NCBI GenBank assembly: GCA_035638575.1
Contig: DASQZT010000282.1
Span: 1-64,000, forward strand
Direction: 5' to 3'
DNA: 64,000 bases
From: DASQZT01 sp035638575
Lineage (GTDB): Bacteria; Acidobacteriota; Terriglobia; Bryobacterales; Bryobacteraceae
Shown piece after piece: positions 17,233 to 26,401 of the stretch (its first letter is position 1; each line of letters begins with the position of its first letter). The position numbers and the translations under genes are program-made. A model generated the notes under the pieces. It was not told the origin of the DNA. It did no database searches and saw only the letters and a list, made by a program, of their open reading frames with translations.

Positions 17233-20200
17233 CTACTGCACCGAAACGGTGACCCCCGTCTGGGTCGGATTCGACCCCACGTTGATCACGATCGGTACGG
17301 CTCCTGACGGAGAGGTGAGCGGAATCCGCACGTTGACCTGCATGACTCCGTAAACGATGCCCGGCGCCGAACCGGCATACTCGACGTTGGCCGGGATGCC
17401 GCCAACCGTGGCGGTCACCGGCAGCACAGGTTGTTTGAGGCCGTTGCCGGCGCTGCCGGCGACTCCGCCGGTCACGTTCGGCGGCGGTGTGGTGGTCCCT
17501 TCGCCGGTCATATAAACGGCCACGACCGTATCCTTGGGGGCCGCGCTGCCCGGACCGTTGATCGAATTGTTCTGGTTCAGGATGGAGCCCGGCCCGGTGC
17601 CCTGCGAGTTCTGCGTATAGATGCCGGGGGCGGCGGCGACAACGTTATAAACGACCGGGTCGGAAGTCGTGCCTTTGTAGACCACCCGTACGGAAGTGGT
17701 GGCGCGCCCGGCGATTTCGTAGGGCACCATGACGCTGCTCTGCGTGGCGGAGACGTAGACGATGGGCGCGGCGATGCCGTCGAAGGTCACCTGCGTGCTG
17801 CCGACCTGGGTGGCCACCGTGCCGTCGGAGTTCAGCGCCAGGCCGGCGAGGGTAGCCGGCCCCATGTTGGTGCCGCCGATGACGATGTTTTCTCCGGGCG
17901 AAAGCCCGCCGGCAGAGTAACTGGCCGCGTTCTTAATGGCCACGAGCACCGGCGGAATCGGGCTGACCACGGTCAGGTTGACGGTGACGGTGGCCGGCTG
18001 AAGCGCCGCCGTGGAGTTGACGGTCACGGTGCCGGTATACGAGCCCGGCGTGAGGCTCGTGGGGGACACCGAGATCGACAGGTTGGCCGGCGTGCTGCCG
18101 CTGGCCGGGGAAACCTGGAGCCAGGTGGCGCTGGTCGAGATCGCCGTGGTAAACGGGGAAGCAGTACCCGTGGAGGAGACCGCCACGGTCTGCGCCGCCG
18201 GCGCGGCCGCCCCGGTGGTGTAGCTGAAGTTCACGGTCGCGGGCGAAACTGCCAGGGTCTGGGCCGCCACCACGCTGAGCGTCACCGGAATCGTGAAGGG
18301 ACTGCCGGTTGCGGAGGTCGCCGCCGTGAGGATGACTTTGCCCGTGTAGGTGCCGACCGCCAGGGTGCCAGCGTTGACCGAGACCTGAACGCCGACCGGG
18401 GTGCTCGTGCCATTGGTCGGCACCGAGAGCCACGCGACACCGTTATCGGTGGCAGCCGAGGCGGAGAAGGGGATGGAGTTGGGGGTTCCGGTCACGTTGA
18501 TGCCCTGCGGCGCCGGCGCCGGTCCGCCCGCAACCTGCGTGAAATTGAGCGACGTGGGTGTGGCGGCAATGGTCCCCGCGTTCACCTGGAAGCTGATGGG
18601 AATGGTGACCGGGCTGTCGGCCACGGCGGCGCCTCCCGGGCCGGCGGCGGTGATGGTGACGCTCCCGGTGTATGTGCCGCCCGAGAGAATTCCAGGAACC
18701 GCCAGCACCTGCACCGCGTTGGTGCCCAGGGCCGTGGTGCCGCTGAGCGGGCTTACGAACAGCCAGTTGGAGCCGTTCGCCGTGGTATAGGTCACGGTGT
18801 AGGTCAACTGGTCGGTGCCGCTAGTGCTGTTGAGGGAGATGGTCTGGGCCGGCGGTGTCGAGCCGTTCACCTGCGTGCTGAAGGTGAGCCCGCTGGGATT
18901 CACGACCAGCAGCGGCGCGGTGCTGACGTAAAGCGAAACGGGAATGGAAAGCGGACTGTTGGGCGCCGCGTTCCCGGTGGCCGGGTTGGTCGCGCTGATC
19001 GAAATTGTGCCGGCGCACGTAGCCGCGGCCAGTCCGGTGGTGGTCACCCCGATGGTGGCGAATCCGCTGGTGGAGCCGCTGGACGGGTTGACCGTAAGCC
19101 AATTGCCGCCGCACGCCGTGCTGGAGAAGGCCACCGTGTAATTCAAGGTGGCGCCCGTGGTGCTGGAGATCTGGATGCTCTGCGGCAAGGGCGGATTCTG
19201 CCCGATCTGGTCGGCGAAAGTGAGCGAGCAGGTGTTGAAAACCGCGGTCGAGCAGCCGTTGGCGCTCACCACGATCACCGGATCGTTGGTCACCTTCAAG
19301 GTCACGCTGATGGTCTGCGGGCTGTTGGCGGCGCCGAATGCGGCCACCGAGATGGTGCCCGTGTAGGTGCCCGGCGCCAGGCCCGTGGGACTCACGCTGA
19401 CGGGGATGGCGGTGCCGGCCGTGCCGGCTCCCGCAACGGAAAGCCAACTGCCGCCAGTGGCCGTGGCCGAGGTGATCGAGAGGCCCGCCGCGCCGCTGGT
19501 GCTGTTCACGGTTACGTTCTGCGCCGCCGGAACCGCCGTCCCAGTCTGGTAGGTGAAGGTCAGCGCGTTGGTCGAAAGGCTGAGCAGCGGCGACGTGGAA
19601 ACGGTCAGGGTCACGTTAATGGTCTGCTGGGTGGGCATGCCGCCCGGGGTCAACAGGGCTGCGGTGCCGTTCCAGGTGCCCGCGGGCAGGTTCGCGGTGG
19701 AGTCATAAGCGAAGGTGACGTTGGTGCTGCCGCCGGCCGGGATGGAGCCGCCGGTGCTGGGTGAGACCGTGAACCAGGTGCGGCCCGACGGGTTGTTATT
19801 GACGGACAGCGACATGGCAAAAGGCACCGCCTGGCTGCCGGTGGTGGACAGGTTCACGACCTGCTGCGCCGAATTGTTGCTCCCGCCGATCTGGTAATTC
19901 AGCGCGACCGAGGTAGGGCTCACGGTGACCGGCGGCGCCGGCGAAACCGTCAGCGTGACCGGAATGCTGATGGAGGCGTTGCTCGCGGGCGAGATGACGA
20001 CGGTGCCGTTGTAGGTTCCGGTGGCGAGTCCCTGAACCACGCTCGAAACCAGCGAGACCGCCAGGGTGCCGGGCGCTGTGCCGCTGGTGGGTGTAACCTG
20101 CAACCAGGTGCCACCCGAAGTGGTGCTGGCCAAAGCGTTGTACGTAGTGGACGCGCCGGACAGCGTGATGACCTGCGGGGCGGGAAGCCCGGCGCCCACC

Positions 20201-20589
20201 TGATAAGCAAACTGGAGCGACGACGGGCTGGCGCCCACGTTGCTCACCGTGAGCGTGACCGATACGGGGACGGGAACCAGGTTCGGGCCGAACACCGCAA
20301 GCTGGCCTTGGTAGGTGCCCGCGGCCAGCCCGGCCGGATTCGCGGTGACGGTAAGGGCCGACGGCGCCGTGCCGCCCGTGGGATTCACGCTCAGCCATTG
20401 GCCGAACGGAAACAGGCTGGTGCTGAAATTTCCGGAGCCAGTGACCTGCAAAGTTTGCGTTACCACCGGCCCTCCGGCCTGCGCGAAGAAGGAGAGCGAG
20501 GTGGTGTTCACGCCGACTGTCTGCGCGGAGGCCGCCACGGCCAGGCACACAAATAGCACAACGAATAAAAGACAATGGAATCTCTTCAT
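17233..20589 (-). CDS. Secreted BACON-repeat protein with TIGR03437 C-terminal domain
   Basis: The protein is a large exported beta-sandwich of 1118 residues. A signal peptide covers residues 1-22 (cleavage after AAASA). About eight BACON-like repeats of 85-115 residues follow, to about residue 830. Each has a start like LSFTYQTGTAVPAAQ, a central Trp in W-L-x-V-x-P-x-S-G, and an end in G-T-Y-x-G-x-V followed by a VTLTV strand. The last 280 residues form the TIGR03437 domain (SYSAGGLSPGENIVIGG, then VPYEIAG, VYMTGEGTTTPP). The composition is Thr/Ser/Val/Gly-rich with almost no charge. Adhesion or polysaccharide binding is plausible but not shown. Confidence 0.88.
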   Translation of the reverse strand: MKRFHCLLFVVLFVCLAVAASAQTVGVNTTSLSFFAQAGGPVVTQTLQVTGSGNFSTSLFPFGQWLSVNPTGGTAPSALTVTANPAGLAAGTYQGQLAVFGPNLVPVPVSVTLTVSNVGASPSSLQFAYQVGAGLPAPQVITLSGASTTYNALASTTSGGTWLQVTPTSGTAPGTLAVSLVSSVVQGLATGTYNGTVVISPASNASISIPVTLTVSPAPPVTVSPTSVALNYQIGGSNNSAQQVVNLSTTGSQAVPFAMSLSVNNNPSGRTWFTVSPSTGGSIPAGGSTNVTFAYDSTANLPAGTWNGTAALLTPGGMPTQQTINVTLTVSTSPLLSLSTNALTFTYQTGTAVPAAQNVTVNSTSGAAGLSITSATATGGSWLSVAGAGTAGTAIPVSVSPTGLAPGTYTGTISVAAFGAANSPQTISVTLKVTNDPVIVVSANGCSTAVFNTCSLTFADQIGQNPPLPQSIQISSTTGATLNYTVAFSSTACGGNWLTVNPSSGSTSGFATIGVTTTGLAAATCAGTISISATNPATGNAAPNSPLSIPVSLYVSTAPLLVVNPSGLTFSTQVNGSTPPAQTISLNSTSGTDQLTYTVTYTTANGSNWLFVSPLSGTTALGTNAVQVLAVPGILSGGTYTGSVTITAAGPGGAAVADSPVTIPISFQVNAGTIAATPTSLNFTQVAGGPAPAPQGINVTGTPNSIPFSASAATDNGVAWLSVPTNGTSTPVGVQVSVNAGTLAVGTYTGKVILTAATSATGSPFTIPVTLSVVAAQTLAVSPATVNFSYTTGAAAPAAQTVAVSSTGTASPFTTAISTSATWLQVSPASGSTPANLSISVSPTSLTPGSYTGTVTVNSTAALQPATVTVNLTVVSPIPPVLVAIKNAASYSAGGLSPGENIVIGGTNMGPATLAGLALNSDGTVATQVGSTQVTFDGIAAPIVYVSATQSSVMVPYEIAGRATTSVRVVYKGTTSDPVVYNVVAAAPGIYTQNSQGTGPGSILNQNNSINGPGSAAPKDTVVAVYMTGEGTTTPPPNVTGGVAGSAGNGLKQPVLPVTATVGGIPANVEYAGSAPGIVYGVMQVNVRIPLTSPSGAVPIVINVGSNPTQTGVTVSVQ

Positions 20590-20756
20590 GAAGTCCTCTC
20601 AGAGAAGGCAGTCCGGACGGGCGGGAACGCCATCAACGATCTAGCACTGTGCACGCCTCATGCCAAATCGCGTGTGCGCGCAACACCCTGATGTTTGCGT
20701 GCTTCCAACGCTGCCAGCGTGGTCGGATGCGGAGACACTCGACACAGGGGTGTATC

Positions 20757-21341
20757 TCACGGCCACGCGGGGCGCACGCCGTAGAGGCCATTTTCGAATA
20801 TGTACTCTAAAACACTTTCAGGAATTCCATCAGGGCGTTGCCCCGCGGCCAGCGCGCGGCGGATGTCCGAAGACGAGATGGCGAGGTCGAGCGTATCGAG
20901 GCGCCCTACTTTCGCGCTGGCCGGTATTTCATAACGATGACCGGGGCGGCTCACCACGATGAAGTGTACGGCGCGCAACACTTCTTCCCATCGGCGCCAG
21001 GTGCGGATTTCCGCAAACGCATCGGCGCCGATGATGAAAAATAGTTCATCCGCCGGTTCCATCCGCGCACGCACTTTCTCGATGGTGTCGATCGAGTAAC
21101 TGCGAACGGTGTTCTCCTCCAGGCGCGAGACTTCGAACCGGGGATCGCCTTGGGCGGCCAACTCGGCCATGCGCACCCGGGCGGCATACGGCGCGGAGGT
21201 CACACCCGCTTTGTGCGGGGGATGCGCGGCCGGGACGAAAAGAATGCACAGCAAGTGAAATTCGTCCGCGGCCCTTCGGGCAATCGTCAGATGGGCGTCG
21301 TGGATGGGGTCGAAGGTGCCGCCAAAGATTGCCAGTCGCAT
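20757..21341 (-). CDS. nadD: Nicotinate-nucleotide adenylyltransferase NadD
   Basis: This cytoplasmic enzyme adenylates nicotinate mononucleotide to deamido-NAD in NAD synthesis. The nucleotidyltransferase signature GGTFDPIHDAHL lies at residues 7-18. The second motif ISSSDIRRALAAG sits near the C-terminus, followed by VLEYI. ATG 21341 (MRLAIFGGTFDP) is preferred to ATG 21362, because NadD proteins begin this way and the upstream codon lies in a CGGGCAC/GTGCCCG palindrome (21351-21372). The resulting 194 residues match the family. No ribosome site is obvious for either codon. Confidence 0.93.
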   Translation of the reverse strand: MRLAIFGGTFDPIHDAHLTIARRAADEFHLLCILFVPAAHPPHKAGVTSAPYAARVRMAELAAQGDPRFEVSRLEENTVRSYSIDTIEKVRARMEPADELFFIIGADAFAEIRTWRRWEEVLRAVHFIVVSRPGHRYEIPASAKVGRLDTLDLAISSSDIRRALAAGQRPDGIPESVLEYIFENGLYGVRPAWP

Positions 21342-21420
21342 GGGGGAAACACGGGCACGCATGCCCGTGCCCGGCCGCAGCTAACACAGTAGCTCTACAC
21401 AGCAGCTCTACACAGCAGCA

Positions 21421-21912
21421 TTACTGCCGCTCGATTTTTACGGAGTTGATCCGGACTTCCTTATGGGGCCGGTCCTGCGCGCTGCGCGGCACCTCGGAGA
21501 TCTTCTTGACCACGTCGTACCCTTCGGTGACTTCGCCGAAGATGCTGTGCTTGTTGTCGAGCCAGGGAGTCGCGGCCACGGTAACGAAGAACTGGCTGCC
21601 GTTGGTATTGGGACCGGAATTGGCCATGGAAAGCAGGCCCGGCTTGGAGTGTTTCAACTGCGGGTGGAACTCGTCGTTGAACTGATAACCCGGGCCGCCG
21701 CGGCCGGTGCCTTGCGGGTCGCCTCCCTGAATCATGAAATTGGGAATCACGCGGTGAAAGACGGTGCCGTCGTAAAAAGGCTTTCCCTTCTTGGTCCCGT
21801 CCGCGAGCCCGACAAAGTTGTCGACTGTCTTGGGCGCTTGATCGGCGAACAGCTTGACCTTGAACTTGCCTTCGGTGGTGTCGAATAAAGCGTAAATCTC
21901 GTTGGGCATCAT
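21421..21912 (-). CDS. Cyclophilin-type peptidyl-prolyl cis-trans isomerase
   Basis: The protein has 163 residues and no signal peptide, so it acts in the cytoplasm. Family residues are visible: FHRVIPNFMIQGGDPQGTGRGGPGY (only landmarks listed; catalytic Arg in FHRV, Gln in MIQGGD), LSMANSGPNTNGSQFF, and W in ATPWLDNKHSIFG. Two consecutive Met codons start the frame and either may be used. It lies upstream of nadD on the same strand across about 80 bases that contain a 13-base tandem repeat. Confidence 0.95.
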   Translation of the reverse strand: MMPNEIYALFDTTEGKFKVKLFADQAPKTVDNFVGLADGTKKGKPFYDGTVFHRVIPNFMIQGGDPQGTGRGGPGYQFNDEFHPQLKHSKPGLLSMANSGPNTNGSQFFVTVAATPWLDNKHSIFGEVTEGYDVVKKISEVPRSAQDRPHKEVRINSVKIERQ

Positions 21913-22000
21913 TGCGATTGTAGCAGCGAGCGGAGGGGAGCTTCGGGCCGGTCTATCCGGGGCGCTGTGCTAGACTTGCGTTTGCCCCGACTGGGTAGTC

Positions 22001-22243
22001 ATGGCTGAATCGCCCGTCCCTCTGAGCCTGGAAGAACACCGTGAGCTGGCGCGCGAATTACGGGAGGCGGAGGCGTGCCTGCGCGAGCTGTGCGACCTGG
22101 TGGCCGGCGTCTACGGACCGGACAGCCGCGCCACCTTCATGTTCCGCAGGACGGTCGAATCGCTGAGCCGCCTGCGCCGCGAAATGCAGGTACAGGCAGC
22201 GTTAGACTTGCCCGGCGGTCCGGCCGACGAGATCTACGTGTAG
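22001..22243 (+). CDS. Small helical hypothetical protein, 80 aa
   Basis: The family is not recognised with certainty. The sequence is predicted to be helical: EEHRELARELREAEACLRELCDLV, then GPDSRATFMFRRTVESLSRLRREM (positions about 11-34 and 39-62), ending in DEIYV. It has a Cys pair (residues 27 and 31) but no metal motif. Codon use and amino-acid balance look like a real gene, and the opposite strand has no competing gene. It is divergent from the cyclophilin gene and convergent with the M2 peptidase gene. Confidence 0.65.
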   Translation: MAESPVPLSLEEHRELARELREAEACLRELCDLVAGVYGPDSRATFMFRRTVESLSRLRREMQVQAALDLPGGPADEIYV

Positions 22244-22271
22244 AGCTACTTCGTAGAGGGCGGACGGCCCG

Positions 22272-24077
22272 CTACCATCCGACGGGCTTGCCACGATTCT
22301 GCTCGTCCAGCCACTTTTGGAGCGGCGCGAAATAATCGCGGATCGCCGTGGCGTCCATCTCGCGGGTGCCCGCGATCTTCTCCAGCGCTTCCTGCCAGGG
22401 ACGGCTCTGCCCCATTTCCAGCATGGCATTCAGCTTCGCGCCCGCGGCTTTGTTCCCGAAAATCGAGCAGCGGTTCAGCGGCGACGCGCAGCCCGCCGCC
22501 TGGGCCAGCGCCCGGTGAAACTGGAACTGCAGGATATCGGCCAGGAAGTAGCGCATATACGGCACGTTGGCGGCGACGTGATACTTGGCGCCGGGATCGA
22601 AATCGGCTTCGCCGCGCGGGGCACCCGCGGGGCCCGGCGGCGCGATTCCCTGATATTTAAGGCGAAGCTGCCACCACGTCTCGTTGTAGCGCTCGGGCGG
22701 GATCTCCCCGGAAAATACCTTCCAGCGCCACTGGTCGATGACCAGCCCGAACGGCAGGAACGCGATTTTCTCCAGCGCCTTTTCGAGGAGCAGGCCGATA
22801 TCCTTCGAGGTGTCGGGCGCGCGGTCGAGCAGGCCGACCTTCACCAGGTACTCGGGCGTGATGGAAAGCGCGATGGTATCGCCCACCGCCTCGTGAAACC
22901 CGTCGTTGGCGCTGTCGCGGAACGAAGGGGGCTGCTTGTCGTAGGCGCGCTGGTAGAAGTTGTGACCCAGCTCGTGATGGATCGTCAAAAAATCTTCGCC
23001 GGTGATCTCGATGCACATCTTGAGCCGCAGGTCGTCGACGAAGTCGACATCCCAGGCGCTGGCGTGGCAGACCACGTCGCGGTCCCGCGGCTTGAGGAAG
23101 AGGGAACGCTCCCAGAAGGTCTGGGGCAGCGGGTCGAAGCCGAGGGAGACGAAGAAGCTCTCGCCGTACTTCACCATCTGTTTCCAATCGGTGTTGCGTT
23201 TTTTGAGGAGCTCGGTGACGTCGTAGCCGGGATCGGCGCCGGCGGGCGCCACGAGCGGATAGACGTTCTGCCACTCCTGCGCCCACATGTTGCCCAGCAG
23301 GTGCGCGGGGATCGGCCCGGCGGCGGGAACGGCGTCGCCATAGCGCTCGCGCAGCCTGGAGCGCACGTAGGCGTGCAGCGAGAGGTAGAGCGGCCGCACC
23401 TGCTCCCACAGGCGGTCGAGCTCGCGGGCGAAGGCGTCGGGCTCCATGTCGTATTTCGAGCGCCACATGGCGCCGTTGTCCTTGAAGCCCAATTGCCGCG
23501 CGCCCTTGTTGGCCAGCTCGACGTAGCGCGCGAAGTCCTTGCGCATGGGCCGCGAAATGGCGTGCCAGCCGGTCCAGGAATCCAGCAGCTCCGCGGGAAG
23601 GCGGCTTTCGCGCAGGATCTTGCTCAACTCCTCGAGGTCCTTGCAGCTATCCGGCCCGGCGGGACAATACTTGCCCTTGCCGTAGGCGCCTTCCAAGCCG
23701 GAAACGATGCGGGTCAGCTCCTCGCTCTCCCGAGGATCGGAAGGAGTGGCGATGGTGAGCGAGAGCTTCAGCAGCTTGATCTTGCGAGCGGTTACGGGAT
23801 CGAGCTTGAGGCCGTCGAAGCGCGTCGACTGTTTGGCGTAATCCACAGTGGCGGCGATGGCCCGTTCATCGAGCTTGGCCGAGAGTGCTTCGGTATCGTC
23901 GGTGATATAGGTGGACTTGATCCAGTCGGCGCGGGCCGAGTCGACGCCCAAGACCAGGAGCTTCTGCTCCGCGTCGTCGATGAACTTGCGGGCGTCTTCC
24001 GGCGTCGGCTTACGGTCGGCCGCGGGGGCGGTGGCGCCGAGGATCGCAATGAGACCAGCAGCGAGGCGTAGCTTCAT
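22272..24077 (-). CDS. M2 family peptidyl-dipeptidase (angiotensin-converting-enzyme family)
   Basis: This exported zinc dipeptidyl carboxypeptidase has 601 residues, typical for single-domain bacterial ACE-like enzymes. A signal peptide covers about residues 1-20 (LAAGLIAILGATAPAA). The zinc motif HHELGHNFYQ lies near residue 365, and the third ligand glutamate is in the downstream segment NDGFHEAVGDTIALS. Downstream Tyr/Arg-rich segments such as YNETWWQLRLKYQGI fit the family. It stands alone on the minus strand, with tRNA-Asp behind its start. Natural substrates in bacteria are unknown, and a role in peptide scavenging is inferred. Confidence 0.93.
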   Translation of the reverse strand: MKLRLAAGLIAILGATAPAADRKPTPEDARKFIDDAEQKLLVLGVDSARADWIKSTYITDDTEALSAKLDERAIAATVDYAKQSTRFDGLKLDPVTARKIKLLKLSLTIATPSDPRESEELTRIVSGLEGAYGKGKYCPAGPDSCKDLEELSKILRESRLPAELLDSWTGWHAISRPMRKDFARYVELANKGARQLGFKDNGAMWRSKYDMEPDAFARELDRLWEQVRPLYLSLHAYVRSRLRERYGDAVPAAGPIPAHLLGNMWAQEWQNVYPLVAPAGADPGYDVTELLKKRNTDWKQMVKYGESFFVSLGFDPLPQTFWERSLFLKPRDRDVVCHASAWDVDFVDDLRLKMCIEITGEDFLTIHHELGHNFYQRAYDKQPPSFRDSANDGFHEAVGDTIALSITPEYLVKVGLLDRAPDTSKDIGLLLEKALEKIAFLPFGLVIDQWRWKVFSGEIPPERYNETWWQLRLKYQGIAPPGPAGAPRGEADFDPGAKYHVAANVPYMRYFLADILQFQFHRALAQAAGCASPLNRCSIFGNKAAGAKLNAMLEMGQSRPWQEALEKIAGTREMDATAIRDYFAPLQKWLDEQNRGKPVGW

Positions 24078-24203
24078 GCTTTCACCTTAGCAAAGGCGCG
24101 GATTTTCGTTGGCGCGGGGCCGGAGCCGAGACGCGTGCGCGCGCCGGGATTTGGCGGTGATCCACGCGGCGTGCTAGCATTAAATTATTCTGCGTGACAT
24201 CGC

Positions 24204-24281
<78 letters not shown>

Positions 24282-24409
24282 TTTGTTTCAATCATTTAGC
24301 GTCCTTCCCGCTCCCCTTTTTTCCTGTTTTTGAGTGCGTGTGCAGCAGGTGCGCAGTCTTCCCGAAGGTGCTGGTATGGGAAGAGATATGGCCGGGACCT
24401 GCGATGGAG

Positions 24410-24838
24410 CTAGCCGGCCCGCTTGCTGCCCGCTCGCCGGGGCTTCGGCGTGCTCTTGACCATGAGATTGAGCGCCACTGCAGCGCGGATGAGATCCTTC
24501 AAGGCCGCCTCATCGACCTTGTCGCCTTCGTGGATGTCGATGGCGCGCCTGGCATTCCCGTCGAGGCTGGAGTTGAATAGACCTGAAGGGTCCTTCAACG
24601 CAGCTCCCTTGGCAAATGTCATCTTGACAGCGCTCTTGTACGTCTCTCCCGTGCAGACGATGCCGCCGTGCGAAAAGACGGGAGTCCCCATCCACTTCCA
24701 CTCTTCGACGATCTCAGGGTCTGCCTGGTGTACGATTTCGCGGACTTTCGCGAGCGTCTTCCCGCGCCAGTCCGCAAGTTCCTTGATCCTCTGGTCGATT
24801 AATGCGGAAGCAGATTCCGCCGGAACGAGCTTTTTCAT
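24410..24838 (-). CDS. DUF1801 domain protein
   Basis: This small cytoplasmic protein of 142 residues belongs to the DUF1801/YdhG-like family, which is often found near SRPBCC and glyoxalase-type genes but has no settled function. Visible pattern: LIDQRIKELADWRGKTL, then EEWKWMGTPVFSH, then YKSAVKMTFAKGAALKDP and FNSSLDGNARRAIDI. ATG 24838 has GGAG eight bases upstream and is preferred to an in-frame codon at 24859. It is the last gene of the ArsR-led cassette, 26 bases after the DoxX gene. Confidence 0.85.
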   Translation of the reverse strand: MKKLVPAESASALIDQRIKELADWRGKTLAKVREIVHQADPEIVEEWKWMGTPVFSHGGIVCTGETYKSAVKMTFAKGAALKDPSGLFNSSLDGNARRAIDIHEGDKVDEAALKDLIRAAVALNLMVKSTPKPRRAGSKRAG

Positions 24839-24864
24839 GTTCAACTCCAACTCTCGCACCTATT

Positions 24865-25308
24865 TTAGTTGCGCTTCGCGTCACCTGCACCCTCCAGCGT
24901 GACCTCCCGGCGGCGCCAGAAGAAGTACGACAGTCCCCAGAGCACGCTGGTGATCGCCGACGGGCCCACCGCGTCCGGGCCATCGCCCATCGAGAGATGG
25001 GCGATGAGCGCCGAGACGAGGTTGATGGCGAAGCCGGCGTAGGCCCACTCCTTGAGCCGCGCCGGCGCCGGCGCGAGCAGCACCACCACCCCGATGAGCT
25101 TGGCCCACGCCAGCTCCACCCGGAAGTAGCTGGGGAAGCCGAGGCGGATGAACGCCTGCGCCCCCTCCGGCAGGCGCAGCAGCATGTAGTAGGCGGTAAA
25201 GCCCATCTCCAGGCAGAACAGCGCGGTGACCGTCCAATAGACGATAGTCTTGGCTTTTGGCGTGGTCCGCGCAGCGGCGAGTGCCGGATTCTCCAGAGTC
25301 GATTCCAT
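24865..25308 (-). CDS. DoxX-like membrane protein
   Basis: This integral membrane protein of 147 residues has four hydrophobic helices (about residues 25-45, 60-78, 84-104 and 112-130), including LAWAKLIGVVVLLAP and AYAGFAINLVSALIA, characteristic of the DoxX_2 group. ATG 25308 has a strong AGGAGG nine bases upstream. It lies 20 bases after the SRPBCC gene in the same cassette. DoxX-like proteins often accompany ArsR regulators and SRPBCC proteins; the biochemical role is not established. Confidence 0.88.
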   Translation of the reverse strand: MESTLENPALAAARTTPKAKTIVYWTVTALFCLEMGFTAYYMLLRLPEGAQAFIRLGFPSYFRVELAWAKLIGVVVLLAPAPARLKEWAYAGFAINLVSALIAHLSMGDGPDAVGPSAITSVLWGLSYFFWRRREVTLEGAGDAKRN

Positions 25309-25328
25309 GGTGTTCTTCCTCCTTCGAT

Positions 25329-25883
25329 TCACGACTTTTGTGCCGTCTGAGACGGCCAGTTGGGCGCTTCCATACCGAACTGTCTGGCGTACTCCGCGGT
25401 CAGCCGCTGCCAGCCGGCGAACTTCATGGCCTCGGCGCCGGCGATGCGTCCGATCGGCTCACCCGCGAGGAGCCGCTCCAGGACGTCGAAGCAGATATGC
25501 CAGCCCGCGGCGCCCCACGAGATGAAGCGGCGATCGATGCTGTGCCACAGCGTCAGGCGCGTGCCGCCGCCAAGGGCTTCGAGTTCCCACCGGATATCGT
25601 TGTACTCGAGCAACCTGGGAGCGTCGGCTCGCGTCACCGTTGTTACCTGCGGCCTGCCCGTCCCCACCCAGGTGAGATTCACCGTGGCTCCGACCGTACC
25701 CAGGCTCCCATCGGCTACGAAGGGCGCCCACTCGCGCAGGTGCGCCGGGTCGGTTAGCGCCTGCCAGACTTTTTCCGGCGCGTGGCGCAATTCTCTGACG
25801 AGAATGAGCGTCCACTTCTCTCCGTCCTTCCGTACCTGCGCCCCCCTGGCCGGACCCGGCGTGTACTGTTCGTGATCGATCAT
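25329..25883 (-). CDS. SRPBCC/AHSA1-type protein
   Basis: This 184-residue protein has a START-like hydrophobic-cavity fold of the activator-of-Hsp90-homologue group. Typical elements are LVRELRHAPEKVWQALTDP near the N-terminus, LREWAPF, and WELEALGGGTRLTLWHS, followed by the C-terminal helix WHICFDVLERLLAG. The ATG follows immediately on the stop of the arsR-derived micro-ORF (TAGATG). ArsR-SRPBCC pairs are common, and the arsR tail directly in front of this gene suggests it was once the first partner of an arsR. Confidence 0.9.
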   Translation of the reverse strand: MIDHEQYTPGPARGAQVRKDGEKWTLILVRELRHAPEKVWQALTDPAHLREWAPFVADGSLGTVGATVNLTWVGTGRPQVTTVTRADAPRLLEYNDIRWELEALGGGTRLTLWHSIDRRFISWGAAGWHICFDVLERLLAGEPIGRIAGAEAMKFAGWQRLTAEYARQFGMEAPNWPSQTAQKS

Positions 25884-26009
25884 CTATCTTCTCCTTGGCT
25901 TCCTTTTCGTTGGCGTGGATTGATCCATGCGGTCGAGGTGGCGTTCGAGAGCATCGACGTGAGCGGACCAGAACCGGCGGAACTGCGCCATCGTGCGGAA
26001 CGGCCGCAT
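25884..26009 (-). CDS. 41-residue micro-ORF, duplicated ArsR C-terminus
   Basis: The frame begins at an ATG that overlaps the VOC gene stop (TAATG) and ends in a TAG directly abutting the SRPBCC ATG. Residues 10-32 (FRRFWSAHVDALERHLDRMD) are nearly the same as the C-terminus of the ArsR encoded at 26398-26781. At DNA level 25891-25983 and 26447-26539 differ at five of 93 positions by hand count. The part with the winged helix is absent. It may be a scar with no product, or a coupled short peptide that keeps ribosomes moving between the two genes. Confidence 0.6.
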   Translation of the reverse strand: MRPFRTMAQFRRFWSAHVDALERHLDRMDQSTPTKRKPRRR

Positions 26010-26401
26010 TAATAGCATGCCAGTTGGGTGAGCTGAATGAGGTTGCCGCAGGTGTCGTTCAGCATCGCAATGGTCGAGGCGGTCACGCCGGTGGGCGGCA
26101 TGGTGAACTGGGCGCCGCGGGCCTTGATCCGCTCGTAGTCGCCCTTGACGTCGTCGGTGAAGAACATGGCTGCGGGCTGGCCCTGTTGAAAGATCGCCTG
26201 CTGATACGCTTTGGCAGCGGGGTTGTCGTTCAGCGCCAGCTGCAGCTGAGTGCCGTCCGGCTCCTCGGGCGAGCCAACGGTCAGCCAGCGAAACGGGCCC
26301 TGACTGAAATCGGCCTTCTTGGCAAAGCCCAGTACCTCCGTATAGAAGCGCAGGGCCTTGTCCTGGTCGTCCACGAATACACTGGTCAATTTGATTTTCA
26401 T
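26009..26401 (-). CDS. VOC (glyoxalase/dioxygenase) superfamily protein
   Basis: This 130-residue single-domain vicinal-oxygen-chelate protein starts MKIKLTSVFVDDQDKALRFY and has the paired beta-alpha-beta-beta-beta modules, with VLGF, FRWLTVGSPE and the C-terminal GNLIQLTQL. Metal ligands are not obvious, so it could be an enzyme, a binding protein or an antibiotic-resistance relative. The ATG overlaps the arsR stop (ATGA). It is the first structural gene after arsR, and expression is presumably controlled by that repressor. Confidence 0.9.
   Translation of the reverse strand: MKIKLTSVFVDDQDKALRFYTEVLGFAKKADFSQGPFRWLTVGSPEEPDGTQLQLALNDNPAAKAYQQAIFQQGQPAAMFFTDDVKGDYERIKARGAQFTMPPTGVTASTIAMLNDTCGNLIQLTQLACY

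Noticed and set aside
17431..19764. 777-codon plus-strand frame opposite the BACON-repeat gene
   Set aside because: Its Gly/Arg/Asp repetition is the complement of a Thr/Val/Ser-rich repeat protein, and it has no domain signature.
21391..21416. Two tandem copies of AGCTCTACACAGC, considered as a short CRISPR-like or regulatory repeat
   Set aside because: There are only two copies with no spacer, most likely a slippage event in a short intergenic gap.
22317..24071. 584-codon plus-strand frame opposite the M2 peptidase
   Set aside because: The opposite strand carries an intact peptidase with signal peptide and HELGH motif; the composition is that of a shadow.
24282..24340. T-rich stretch after tRNA-Asp as an intrinsic terminator
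   Set aside because: No stable stem precedes the T-runs, so a rho-independent terminator cannot be supported.
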